Source of the DNA: Casimicrobium huifangae
GTDB lineage: Bacteria > Pseudomonadota > Gammaproteobacteria > Burkholderiales > Casimicrobiaceae
Length of the DNA stretch: 64,000 bases
Direction: 5' to 3'
NCBI RefSeq assembly: GCF_009746125.1
Contig: NZ_CP041352.1
Coordinates: forward strand, 3,952,436-4,016,435
The position numbers were made by a program, and so were the translations under genes. The notes beneath the pieces are model-generated. The model made no database searches. It was not told the origin of the DNA and saw only the letters and a list, made by a program, of their open reading frames with translations. Below are positions 18,818-26,770 of the stretch, in pieces (positions within the stretch are counted from its first letter, which is position 1; every line of letters begins with the position of its first letter).

Positions 18818-18877
18818 GGCGGCGGATGGCGCCTTACGCGAGTAGTCAGCTACGACCATCGCGCGTTGGCGAACTGA
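18818..18877 (+). pseudogene. remnant of an NTF2-like gene 3' end
   Basis: Twenty codons reading GGGWRLTRVVSYDHRALAN then TGA closely match the C-terminus of the NTF2-like protein encoded at 15630-16142 (GGEWRITRVVSYDHRALP). No start or upstream coding similarity is visible. The remnant ends immediately before the YgjP gene's stop codon and after brnA, so it marks a duplication or recombination scar. Confidence 0.75.
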
Positions 18878-19393
18878 TCACTCCGCGATCTGGCGCTTCG
18901 TCAGATCAAGATGCGTCAGGTAGAGGCGCAGGTCGAACTCAAGCTGCGCGTAGTCCGGCGCCATGTGATGGCACAGTTGGTAGAACGCTTTGTCATGCTC
19001 GCGCTGCTTCAGATGTGCAAGCTCGTGCACTACGATCATCTGCAGAAACGCCGCTGGCGCGTCAATGAACACACTGGCAATGCGAATCTCACGCTTCGCC
19101 ACCAGCTTCGAGCCATGCACACGCGATACCTGAGTATGCGTACCTAACGCATGCTTCACCACCTGCAGGTGATTGTCGAAAATCACTTTGGCGGGCGTGA
19201 CCGCACTCTTCATGTGCTGCGCTTTCAGCGAAAGCGTGAACTCCTGTAACGCCTTATCCGTGCGCACCGTGTTCGGTTCGGGGTAACGCTTCTGCAGCAT
19301 CTCGCCCAGGCGATTCTCAGCGATCAGAGTGCGAACTTGCGCTTGAAGAGGTTCGGGGTAGTGGGTTAGGTATTTGAGAGTCGGCATAGGCAT
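18878..19393 (-). CDS. YgjP-like M48-type zinc metallopeptidase
   Basis: 171 residues from the ATG at 19393; a second ATG six bases further in is equally possible. The zinc motif is VVHELAHLKQREHDKAFYQL (HExxH followed by E/H), matching the YgjP/DUF45 family. Members are cytoplasmic metalloproteases of poorly known role, often near restriction systems. It sits at the boundary of the AT-richer islet, transcribed in the same direction as the two genes to its right. Confidence 0.87.
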   Translation of the reverse strand: MPMPTLKYLTHYPEPLQAQVRTLIAENRLGEMLQKRYPEPNTVRTDKALQEFTLSLKAQHMKSAVTPAKVIFDNHLQVVKHALGTHTQVSRVHGSKLVAKREIRIASVFIDAPAAFLQMIVVHELAHLKQREHDKAFYQLCHHMAPDYAQLEFDLRLYLTHLDLTKRQIAE

Positions 19394-19425
19394 CGTCGCC
19401 GCATAAAGCGACGGCACTCAAACAT

Positions 19426-20136
19426 TCAGTTCTTACCTAAGCTGTTGCAGGCGTCTTCAATAAAGTCAGAAAGCTCATGCATCATGTGCGCGGCCCCATA
19501 CTCGTAGACGCGATAGGCATCTTCTTTGTATCGATTGCCATTCTCGGTCACATCCAAAATTGAGTGATGTCCAATCTTTGTCTCAAGGTTGTTGTGGAGC
19601 ATGCCAACAACCGCACTATCAACCAGAAGCGGCGTACCGCTAAAGCCACTAGGACTGCCAAATGAAACCTCCATAACCGACGGCGTTTCCAATCCCAAAC
19701 TATCTTGGCACAACCTTGTCACGTGACCACGAAGTAGGCGTAGATCGAGAAAGTATTGTCCTGGCTCCTTGCCTGCGTCAGCAAATCCAAACGCTTGTAT
19801 CTCTAGGCCTAGGCCGATTGGGCCGGAGTAAGTCGGAAGAACCGGAACATCGCTTTTGACGAATGCGCGCCCGACTGCTACATCAAACCGTCGACTAGAA
19901 ACAGTCTCGACAATTCTCAAATATGGCGCCGAACTAGAAAATGGAAGACGGGCAATCGCGGCAACTTGTTTTGGCTCAATTTGCGCAAGAACGTGCTTGC
20001 AAGTAAGAAAGTGACCCCGCTTCCCAATCCAAAATCCAGCACCTAAGAACTTGTCAACACGAAACACACCCTGTTCCGACACGCCAGAAAATATGGGAAA
20101 TACGAATGGGCCAATGTCGAACATTTCAGAGAACAA
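19426..20136 (-). CDS. cytoplasmic chymotrypsin-fold serine protease
   Basis: 236 residues, no signal peptide. A complete triad can be placed: His48 in TCKHVLAQ, Asp85 in RRFDVAVGRA and Ser166 in SPSGFSGTPLLV (GxSGTP), with the expected spacing of a trypsin-like domain. It fills the whole protein, with no PDZ or membrane segment. Codon use and base composition are more AT-rich than flanking genes, suggesting transfer. It lies 10 bases downstream of the SHOCT-domain gene, so the two are almost certainly one transcript. Trypsin-like domains of this soluble type occur as effector or processing parts in prokaryotic conflict systems; that role here is inference. Confidence 0.75.
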   Translation of the reverse strand: MFSEMFDIGPFVFPIFSGVSEQGVFRVDKFLGAGFWIGKRGHFLTCKHVLAQIEPKQVAAIARLPFSSSAPYLRIVETVSSRRFDVAVGRAFVKSDVPVLPTYSGPIGLGLEIQAFGFADAGKEPGQYFLDLRLLRGHVTRLCQDSLGLETPSVMEVSFGSPSGFSGTPLLVDSAVVGMLHNNLETKIGHHSILDVTENGNRYKEDAYRVYEYGAAHMMHELSDFIEDACNSLGKN

Positions 20137-20146
20137 CTATGCGTGA

Positions 20147-20920
20147 CTATTCGCGAGGGGAACGAATGACGTTGTCTGGTCGTGACAACCAATCAACTGT
20201 GGTGAAAGCAATATCTGTATCCAAGCTGGTCGTTACTGCCAGCGAAGCCGTGAAAGGCGGCTCTCTAAGCGGTATCGTCGAGTAGGAGGCGTAAATTTCG
20301 GAGCCAAATTGCGTGTTGAACGAGTGTGTTCCGAGGTGTAGTTGTCCTTCGGCTTTGCATTTCTTAAGGTCAAGAGATATCGCACCACACGTAAGCTGCC
20401 CGTCTGAACTTAGAAAGCACTCTTGCGACGAATTTTTGGAACGCGTACCGATCTTGACGCGTCCCTCAAGGGAGAGTCGATCCCACAGACGCTGCAAACG
20501 AATTTTGTAGGACGCTCCTTGCAGCGCTTTGCCGAATCTCAGCAGATACTGATGCTGCTCCTCGCCAAAGTGTGCTTTCTTTTCATCGAATTTCACCATT
20601 CGACCAGACATCAAAGTCACCCAAACATACGAATGATTGACAGACGCCAATCCATTGATAGTTAACTTTGATCGTCCAACCGACACAGATGCAATATCAG
20701 CGATTGGCATTCGATCATCTTCGTACTGCCAGTAATCGGGAAATACTTTGAATCCTTTGTATTCGCCCAGTGGTTGTATCGAATGACGAGGATGGGTCGG
20801 CGAGCTAGGGCGCGGCTCTTCAATCACCTTCCTGATTTGCAGATACTCGTCCATAGACACCTCGCCCTTGGCTAGACGAAGGTCAAGCGCCGCTATAGCT
20901 TCGTCTGGAAGCTCAGTCAT
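20147..20920 (-). CDS. SHOCT-domain protein with possible PH-like domain, unknown function
   Basis: 257 residues, not assigned to a named family. Residues ~8-36 (AALDLRLAKGEVSMDEYLQI) fit a SHOCT motif, a short helical oligomerisation module usually found at protein ends. Residues ~50-130 (YKGFKVFPDYWQYED, IADIASVSVGRSKLTINGL, YVWVTLMSGRMVKFDE) have the strand pattern of a bacterial PH-like domain. The C-terminal ~90 residues include several Cys (SQECFLSSDGQLTCGAISLDL). There is no signal or membrane segment. It is the first gene of a two-gene unit with the serine protease and shares its AT-rich composition. Confidence 0.65.
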   Translation of the reverse strand: MTELPDEAIAALDLRLAKGEVSMDEYLQIRKVIEEPRPSSPTHPRHSIQPLGEYKGFKVFPDYWQYEDDRMPIADIASVSVGRSKLTINGLASVNHSYVWVTLMSGRMVKFDEKKAHFGEEQHQYLLRFGKALQGASYKIRLQRLWDRLSLEGRVKIGTRSKNSSQECFLSSDGQLTCGAISLDLKKCKAEGQLHLGTHSFNTQFGSEIYASYSTIPLREPPFTASLAVTTSLDTDIAFTTVDWLSRPDNVIRSPRE

Positions 20921-21009
20921 TTAGTTAGCTACCAACCCAAATAGCCGGGAACAGTCGACTGGCAGGACATGCGATACGCCTCGTGCGGGTTCTCACGCCT
21001 CACATCGCG

Positions 21010-21234
21010 CTACGCTGCCAGCGCCGCCATGCTGCGCTCCAGCAATTGCGAATCGGCATCGCTGAGGACGCGAAAGTTGCTGGCGGGATAGAGAAAGTCG
21101 TCGCCCGATTCGTCGACGATTCGCAGGGCTCCACGCTCTTCGCCGAGCGTCTCGTAGACTAGGCCTGGCAAAACGTCGTCGCCGGAAAAGTCAGCGCCGA
21201 AATCGTTGCTCAAACACAATGCGTAATGTTTCAT
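21010..21234 (-). CDS. small conserved-type hypothetical protein
   Basis: 74 residues from the ATG at 21234, which overlaps the previous gene's stop by 4 bases (ATGA), so translation is probably coupled. It starts MKHYALCLSNDFGADFSGDD and has an acidic, beta-rich pattern (YETLGEERGALRIVDESGDD, FLYPASNFRVL) suggestive of a small SH3-like barrel. I recognise this as a type of small protein found alone or in pairs in proteobacteria, but no function is known. Confidence 0.7.
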   Translation of the reverse strand: MKHYALCLSNDFGADFSGDDVLPGLVYETLGEERGALRIVDESGDDFLYPASNFRVLSDADSQLLERSMAALAA

Positions 21235-21452
21235 AGCCAGTGTTTCACTTTCATTTTGACTTTGCCGATGCCGTGGCATTCGTACCAGTGCACTTCGGCA
21301 CGGCCTGTCTGACTGTCAATTTCGACAAGAGCGATGCCCTTTCGTTTGACCCAGTTCTTGCCGCCGAAGCGGGTGACCAATTGCGCATATTCGCGGATGC
21401 CACGCCCTTTGGCAATGGTCTCAACACTTTCAATCGTGCCGACGAGTTTCAT
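21231..21452 (-). CDS. small basic hypothetical protein
   Basis: 73 residues, basic, beginning MKLVGTIESVETIAKGRGIRE and containing YGGKNW-like FGGKNWVKRKG and AEVHWYECHGIGKVKMKVK. Its pattern suggests a small beta-rich nucleic-acid-binding or substrate-like protein; no family name is offered. It is the first gene of a pair with the acidic protein downstream, with a 4-base overlap. The basic/acidic pairing would fit a complex between the two products, which is inference. Confidence 0.7.
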   Translation of the reverse strand: MKLVGTIESVETIAKGRGIREYAQLVTRFGGKNWVKRKGIALVEIDSQTGRAEVHWYECHGIGKVKMKVKHWL

Positions 21453-21492
21453 CGGCGCAGTTTAGTTCAACGATCTCACCGTGGCGAACGCG

Positions 21493-22668
21493 CTACAAAG
21501 CCTTCGCCAACCGCCCAATCCCCTCTTCAATCTTCGCCAGATCTGCCGTCGCGAACGAGAGGCGTAGTGTGGACACATCGGGATCGCGTGCGTAGAACGG
21601 CGCGCCGGGGACGAACGCCACCAGCTTTTCAATCGCACGCTGCGCAAACTCGTTGGCGTTCCGTCCACCCGTGAGCCGTGCCCAGACAAACATGCCGCCA
21701 TGCGGGGCGTTGAATTCGATGGCATCGCCGAGTTCGCGCTTGAGGCATTCGCCCATTACGCGGGCGCGCTCGGCGTAGGTGGCGCGCACTTTCGCCAGCG
21801 CGCCTTCGAGGCGGCCGAGGCCGAGATACTTGGCGGCGGTGGCTTGCGTGAGGTTGCTGGTGTGGGCGTCGCTGAACTGTTTGCACATGGTGGCCTTGGT
21901 CAGCAATTCCGGCGGCGCGATGAGAAAGCCCACGCGCAGGCCCGGCGAGAGGATTTTGCTCATGCTGCCGCAGTGGGCGAGCCAGTCGCGTGAGCCGGGG
22001 ATGCCATCACTGAGCGCCAGCATGCTGGGTGGCGGCGGGGCGCCAAAGTAAAGCTCGCCGTAGGGATCGTCCTCCACGATCAGCGTCTTCGTGCGAGCAG
22101 CGACTTCGAGGATGCGCTTGCGGCGTTCGAGCGAGAGCATGGCACCGCTCGGGTTGCCGAAGGTGGGGATCAGGTAGACGAACTTTGGTTTGTGCTGGTC
22201 GATCAGTTGCTCCAGATTGTCGGCCTGCACGCCGTCGGCGTCGATCGGCGCGGTGATCAGCTCGGCGCCATAAAGCTTGAAGCACTGGATGGTCGCCAGG
22301 AAGGTCGGGGCCTCGACGATCACCTTGTCGCCGGGCGTGATCATGGTCTTGCCGATCAGGTCAAGCGCCTGCTGGCTGCCGGTGGTGATGATCAACTGCT
22401 CCGGCGTGACGCTGGCGCCCTTGTTGCGCATGAAGGCCGCGGCTGCTTCGCGCATCGGGCCGAAGCCTTCGGTGGCACCGTATTGCAGCACTGCGCCGGG
22501 GTTGTCGGCCAGCGCGGCCTCGGTGGCCATGCGCACGCCTTCCACGTCGAACAGTGCCGGGTCAGGGAAGCCGCCCGCAAAGCTGATGATGCCGGGCTTG
22601 CCGAGCAGTTTGAACAGCTCGCGGATGGCGGAGGTTTCAACGTTCTGGAGACGGTCGGCGAATTGCAT
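21493..22668 (-). CDS. PLP-dependent class I/II aminotransferase (LysN/2-aminoadipate type)
   Basis: 391 residues from the ATG at 22668. Fold type I aminotransferase features: ISFAGGFPDPALFD at the N-terminus, TGSQQALDLIGK, NPSGAMLS for the Asn contacting the cofactor, EDDPYGELYF and the Schiff-base Lys in GSMSKILSPGLRVGF. The sequence groups with 2-aminoadipate/aromatic/branched-chain aminotransferases related to the C-terminal domain of MocR regulators, without the GntR HTH. It transfers amino groups between amino acids and 2-oxo acids; the donor cannot be assigned. Confidence 0.88.
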   Translation of the reverse strand: MQFADRLQNVETSAIRELFKLLGKPGIISFAGGFPDPALFDVEGVRMATEAALADNPGAVLQYGATEGFGPMREAAAAFMRNKGASVTPEQLIITTGSQQALDLIGKTMITPGDKVIVEAPTFLATIQCFKLYGAELITAPIDADGVQADNLEQLIDQHKPKFVYLIPTFGNPSGAMLSLERRKRILEVAARTKTLIVEDDPYGELYFGAPPPPSMLALSDGIPGSRDWLAHCGSMSKILSPGLRVGFLIAPPELLTKATMCKQFSDAHTSNLTQATAAKYLGLGRLEGALAKVRATYAERARVMGECLKRELGDAIEFNAPHGGMFVWARLTGGRNANEFAQRAIEKLVAFVPGAPFYARDPDVSTLRLSFATADLAKIEEGIGRLAKAL

Positions 22669-22753
22669 GGTGGAGGCGCGGTCAGGGCGCAAAAAGTGCG
22701 TATTGGACCGACGATGCTAGCGAATGGCGACGACGCGTGTGATGCCGGTTTGG

Positions 22754-22879
22754 CATCAATGGCTTTTTACTGAAAACCGCAACCGAACTGGGCTTGATGG
22801 GCATTTTCGGCGAAAGTTGACAATCGACGAAAACGACGCTTTAGCCCAATTGGAATAGGCTTTTCGCCAAAAAGCCGTT
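22754..22879. repeat. intergenic repeat family, copy B
   Basis: Fills most of the gap between the aminotransferase and S41 peptidase genes. Blocks AATGGCTTTTTACTGAAA, GCGAAAGTTGAC, ATCGACGAAAACGACGCTTT, AGCCCAATTGGAATAGGC and AAAAAGCCGTT match copies A and C. The right end stops two bases before the S41 stop codon. Confidence 0.75.
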
Positions 22880-22881
22880 GG

Positions 22882-24252
22882 CTATTTCGCGGTCGTAAGC
22901 AGGGCTGTTTGCGCCGCCTCCAGCGTGCGGTCACGCTGCGCGCGGATGTCGGCAAGCGTTCGCTCTACGGCGATGTCCGGCACCACGCCTTTGCCTTCAA
23001 TGCGCTCACCCTTGACCGTGGTGAAGCCGATTTCACTGTACGCCAGCTCACCACCGCCGGGCAGCGCGGCATAGCCCAGGTAGGCGAGCAGGCAGCCGCA
23101 GGACGTCTCGCCGACGACAATGGCGCGCCCGGTGCTTTGCAGCGCGCCCGCTGTGGCCTCCGACGCGCTGGCGCTGTCGCTGTCCATCAGCACGGCGACC
23201 TTGCCGGCATAGGCGTCGGCACGGCCCGGCACGTCGCGCTCGAGGGTGATGAGCTTGATGGCGCCGAACGCCACTGTCACCGGCTGTCCGGTGCGCGTTG
23301 CGGCGCGGCCAATCACCGTCTTCTGCTTGAAGAAACTGCCTACCAGTGCCTCGGCCATCGCCGCCGATCCGCCGCCGTTGCCGCGCAGATCAATGATCAG
23401 CGCCGGCGTGTCCTTGAGCGCCGTCACGGCGTCAAGCAGGCCAGCACGCAACGATTCGGTGAACGCGGTGAGGCGGATGTAGCCGATGCCCGACGGCAGT
23501 GTGCGATGCGTCACCTGCGGACGCGTCGAGAGTGTGCGTGGCTTCAGCGCAGCAGCGAGTGGGCTGCCATCAACGCGCTCGAACTCCAGCGCGAGGCCCT
23601 GCTCGGTGAGGCGCTCGGCTTTCGCCTTTTCGATCAGTGCAGCCGCCGCTTCGTTGAGCTTGCGCAGCGGTGCACGCCAGCCAGCTTGCACGGTCGAGTA
23701 CCGCCGCGCCGACTGCTGCCAGTCCTGCCACTGCGTCAGCGCGTCGCGCCCGGCGATGCGGGTGAGCTTCATGCCAGAGCGCACGCCAGCCCAGTAGGCG
23801 TCGGACTCGGGGTGCACACTCAGCACCACCAGCGCGCCGTCAATCAGCCGCACGTTGAGGCCGAGCGAGAGCGCCTGAAACGCCTTGCGTCGCGCGACCT
23901 GCTTCGGCGATTCGATACGGGTGTGCGAATCAGCCAGTTCACCGGCCATCTGGTCGAGCCGCTCCCAGAATTCGTCATCGGTGGCGGCGCCCAGCGCGCG
24001 CGGCTGCCATTTCTCCCGCGCGGCCTTCCAGTCAACGCCGTTCAGGTCTGCGCGGTAATAGCGATCGTTGACCGTGTTCCACACCGCGTCAATCGCGGCC
24101 TGGCGCACTGCAGGGGTGGCGGTCCCTTCAGCGGCCGGGCCAGCCTGAACATGACGGCCGATGACGTTGTGCGGATCGAAACTGGCGCAACCAGAGAGTG
24201 CAACGGCAGCGACTACCGCCGCCAGCGATGCAGCGCGCCTAGCGCCGCGCAT
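22882..24252 (-). CDS. S41-family (tail-specific-protease-like) lipoprotein
   Basis: 456 residues. Of several clustered ATGs the one at 24252 is chosen: it has GGGA at a workable distance and gives a compact lipoprotein signal (SLAAVVAAVALSGCASF). A central PDZ-like stretch (VLSVHPESDAYWAGVRSGMKL) is followed by the S41 domain: GIGYIRLTAFT, LIIDLRGNGGGSAAMAE and MDSDSASASEATAGAL with the nucleophile Ser. In CtpA/Tsp proteins the general base is the Lys of FGKG; here the matching stretch is SCGCL, so that Lys appears to be absent. The protein may use another base or be inactive. Its start overlaps the end of the upstream hypothetical gene by 14 bases. Confidence 0.82.
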   Translation of the reverse strand: MRGARRAASLAAVVAAVALSGCASFDPHNVIGRHVQAGPAAEGTATPAVRQAAIDAVWNTVNDRYYRADLNGVDWKAAREKWQPRALGAATDDEFWERLDQMAGELADSHTRIESPKQVARRKAFQALSLGLNVRLIDGALVVLSVHPESDAYWAGVRSGMKLTRIAGRDALTQWQDWQQSARRYSTVQAGWRAPLRKLNEAAAALIEKAKAERLTEQGLALEFERVDGSPLAAALKPRTLSTRPQVTHRTLPSGIGYIRLTAFTESLRAGLLDAVTALKDTPALIIDLRGNGGGSAAMAEALVGSFFKQKTVIGRAATRTGQPVTVAFGAIKLITLERDVPGRADAYAGKVAVLMDSDSASASEATAGALQSTGRAIVVGETSCGCLLAYLGYAALPGGGELAYSEIGFTTVKGERIEGKGVVPDIAVERTLADIRAQRDRTLEAAQTALLTTAK

Positions 24253-24571
24253 CGTCATCATCATCCCAGCGGCGAAGCACAATGGTGACCCGTGGTGCGT
24301 ACGACTGGGCCAGCCCGCGCAGGAAGGCGAGCTTGCCGCCTATCACTTCTGACACGGCGGCGATGCCATCTTCACTGACGATGCGCTCGGCGATCGCCTT
24401 TTCCATGCGCTCGCGCAGGTTCACCGGCGCGTTGGCTCGCACCCGTGTCAGTACGAAAGGTTCGGCTTCTTCGATGGTGGCGAACGACTTGGCCATCGGC
24501 GTGCCGAGTGGTGAGCCTTCGAGAATGACGATCCGGTTGGCGTCCTGTTCATCCGGTATTCGCGCTGACAT
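24239..24571 (-). CDS. hypothetical protein upstream of the S41 lipoprotein gene
   Basis: 110 residues from the ATG at 24571 (MSARIPDEQDANRIVILEG). No family recognised. It is soluble, charged, with an amphipathic helix region (NLRERMEKAIAERIVSEDG) and an acidic C-terminal run (WDDDDDARR). It overlaps the start of the S41 gene, so translation may be coupled. Confidence 0.6.
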   Translation of the reverse strand: MSARIPDEQDANRIVILEGSPLGTPMAKSFATIEEAEPFVLTRVRANAPVNLRERMEKAIAERIVSEDGIAAVSEVIGGKLAFLRGLAQSYAPRVTIVLRRWDDDDDARR

Positions 24572-24748
24572 ACTGCTGCACTCCGTCGTTCTCTTGTTCG
24601 TTCTGTCGTGCGCCAGTGCCCCCTGTCGCACAGGCAGGTGGTGGCGCTTGCAATTGGGAGAAATCATAGCGATATTGCAGGCAAGCGATGCTGACCGGGA
24701 TCCCGGCCGGCGACTCGACACCACACGCCCCTACCGGGAGAAAAAGAA

Positions 24749-25132
24749 ATGTCTGACTTCCCTTCTGTGCCGAACTCCACCGCAGGCGGCACCGCCCCCA
24801 GCGAATCAACGGTCCAGATCACACACGTCACCTATGCGCTCTTCGCGCTGGGCCTGTTGACGGGCGGCCTGATCGCCGTTGCCGGCCTGATCGTTGCCTA
24901 CATCAAGCGCGATGACGCAGCGGGGACGTATCTGGCGTCGCACTACGGCTGGCTGATCCGCACCTTCTGGTGGTCGCTGCTGTGGGGCGCGCTGATTTGC
25001 GTCTTCGTCGTGCTCACCATCGGCATCGGACTTCTGGTCGCCTGGATTCCAGCCGGCATCCTCTGGATCTGGCACGCCTATCGTGTCATCAAGGGCTGGC
25101 TGCGGCTGGCTGACAAACGCGAAGTCAACTGA
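24749..25132 (+). CDS. DUF4870-type small membrane protein
   Basis: 127 residues with three hydrophobic helices: ALFALGLLTGGLIAVAGLIV, WWSLLWGALICVFVVLTIGI and GLLVAWIPAGILWIWHAYRV. The pattern YIKRDDAAGTYLASHYGWLIRTFWW matches DUF4870/Tic20-like small membrane proteins. GGGAGAAA stands just upstream of the ATG. Function unknown. It is followed directly by a clear terminator. Confidence 0.82.
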   Translation: MSDFPSVPNSTAGGTAPSESTVQITHVTYALFALGLLTGGLIAVAGLIVAYIKRDDAAGTYLASHYGWLIRTFWWSLLWGALICVFVVLTIGIGLLVAWIPAGILWIWHAYRVIKGWLRLADKREVN

Positions 25133-25148
25133 CCGCTGACACTTCGCC

Positions 25149-25187
25149 AAAACGCGCCACCGGGTGATCCGCTGGCGCGTTTTTGTT
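25149..25187 (+). terminator. intrinsic terminator after the DUF4870 gene
   Basis: AAAACGCGCCA (25149-25159) pairs with TGGCGCGTTTT (25173-25183) and is followed by TTGTTTG. It serves the plus-strand gene; the A-rich left flank may also stop transcription of the dacB gene coming the other way. Confidence 0.85.
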
Positions 25188-25213
25188 TGCCGTGGCGCCG
25201 TCCGAGGGCGTTG

Positions 25214-26701
25214 TTATCGGGTCAGTGCCTTCAATTTCGCGGCTTCGGTGAGATAAACCCAGTCCACCGCCGAATCCAGCGCCTTCTGCGCCGCCTCGGC
25301 ATTGCCGTGATTGACGATGCCAACGAACAGCATGCGGCGCCCGTCGGGTAACAGCAGATAACCCGCCAGTGCCTTCACGCCGGTCAGGGTGCCGGTCTTG
25401 AGATAGGCATTGCCCTCGGCCAGCTGGTTGACGAAGCGTTTGGCCAGGGTGCCGTCCGTCGCGGCCAGTGGCAGCGACGACAGGAAATCGCTGGCGAACG
25501 GCGACGTGAGTCCATATTCGAGCATGCCGGCCAGGCTTTGCGCCGAGATCCGCTCGATGCGCGACAGGCCCGAGCCATTTTCAATCACCAGATCCGGTAG
25601 ATCGAAGCCGCGCGCCTTCGCCCAGTCACGAATGCTGCGTCCGGCCCGTTTGGCCTGCGCCGGGCGCTTGCTCAGTTCGGCGTCGATGGTCAGCAGCAAC
25701 TGGCGGGCCATGACGTTGTTGCTGAACTTGTTGATGTCGGTGACCATCGTCGCCAGTGGCGGCGAGATATGCGTGTGCAGGACGCGTGCGTTGCGTGGCA
25801 GCGCGCCCTCGCGGGCCACGCCTGTCCAGGTGCCGCCAGCGTCGCGCCAAAGCCGCGCAAACATGGCGGCGAACAATCCGGTGTGGTCGTAAAGGCTTAT
25901 GTACCAGTCGCGCTCGCCGCAGTCGGTGGCATAGATGCCGGCAAAGGTGGCGGTGACCGCGTTGCCACGATCATCAAAGTTTGGCGCCATGCGCGAGCGC
26001 CAGTCCTGCGGGCAGGTACCGCTTGTGGTGCGTAGTGTGTTGACAATGCTCAGACCATCGGGCGACGCGCCGTCGGTGATCACCCGCACCGTGCCATCCG
26101 GCAGCGGCGCGAAGCGAAAGCCCACCGACTTGAAGTTGAACAGCAGCGCATCGGGGCCGACGTTGTACGGGCGCAGCGGCAGCCCGTCGAACGCCGCCGG
26201 ATCATGCACCGCTTTGGCGAAACGACTGCGGTCGATCACCAGGTCGCCATTGATCTCGCGAATGCCCCGTGCACGCAGCGCGGTGACGATGGCCTGCAGG
26301 CTCTCGCTGGTGAGCTTCGGGTCGCCACTGCCCTTGACATAAAGTGCACCACTGAGCACCCCACCCTGCAGCCGGCCATTGCTGGCAAAGGTGGTCTGCC
26401 AGGTGTAGGCGGGGCCAAGGACGTCCAGCCCGACCAGCGTGGTGACGATCTTCATGGTCGACGCCGGATTCATCGGCGTGGTCGCCCGATGCGCCAGCAG
26501 CGGCTGCTCGCGACCAACCTCCCGCACGTAGAGGCTGGCGGCGGACGGCGGCACGCCGGCTTCGCGCAGCGCCTGGGCGATCGGCTCCGGCAACGCCGCC
26601 CGCGCCACGGTAGCACCCGTGACCAAAACCGCCAGAACGAGCCAGCCGGCGCGACCAGCCAGCCACAGCGCCGGGCGAAGGACGTGAACACTGTTTGTCA
26701 T
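25214..26701 (-). CDS. dacB: D-alanyl-D-alanine carboxypeptidase/endopeptidase, PBP4 type
   Basis: 495 residues with a signal peptide (WLVLAVLVTGATVARAA). The class C penicillin-binding protein motifs are present in order: SxxK STMK (Ser81, Lys84), SxN SNN in NKFSNNVMARQL, and KTG in AYLKTGTLTG. The large insert between SxxK and SxN is typical of PBP4. It trims or cleaves peptidoglycan peptides in the periplasm. It is divergent from the MarR gene. Confidence 0.95.
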   Translation of the reverse strand: MTNSVHVLRPALWLAGRAGWLVLAVLVTGATVARAALPEPIAQALREAGVPPSAASLYVREVGREQPLLAHRATTPMNPASTMKIVTTLVGLDVLGPAYTWQTTFASNGRLQGGVLSGALYVKGSGDPKLTSESLQAIVTALRARGIREINGDLVIDRSRFAKAVHDPAAFDGLPLRPYNVGPDALLFNFKSVGFRFAPLPDGTVRVITDGASPDGLSIVNTLRTTSGTCPQDWRSRMAPNFDDRGNAVTATFAGIYATDCGERDWYISLYDHTGLFAAMFARLWRDAGGTWTGVAREGALPRNARVLHTHISPPLATMVTDINKFSNNVMARQLLLTIDAELSKRPAQAKRAGRSIRDWAKARGFDLPDLVIENGSGLSRIERISAQSLAGMLEYGLTSPFASDFLSSLPLAATDGTLAKRFVNQLAEGNAYLKTGTLTGVKALAGYLLLPDGRRMLFVGIVNHGNAEAAQKALDSAVDWVYLTEAAKLKALTR

Positions 26702-26748
26702 GGATCAATTATCGACGCGGGCTAGTGTGCTTGCCGCGATTGCAAAAA

Positions 26749-26770
26749 ATTGTTCTAATGCGAACTAATG
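26749..26770 (+). promoter_or_regulatory. imperfect inverted repeat at the marR start, possible operator
   Basis: ATTGTTC and GAACTAAT flank a 6-base centre immediately ahead of and over the ATG of the MarR-family gene. MarR proteins usually bind such AT-rich dyads over their own promoter. The arms are short and imperfect, so this is tentative. Confidence 0.3.

Noticed and set aside
22909..24288. 459-codon plus-strand frame over the S41 gene
   Set aside because: Antisense to a gene with lipobox and S41 motifs; no start signal or domain.
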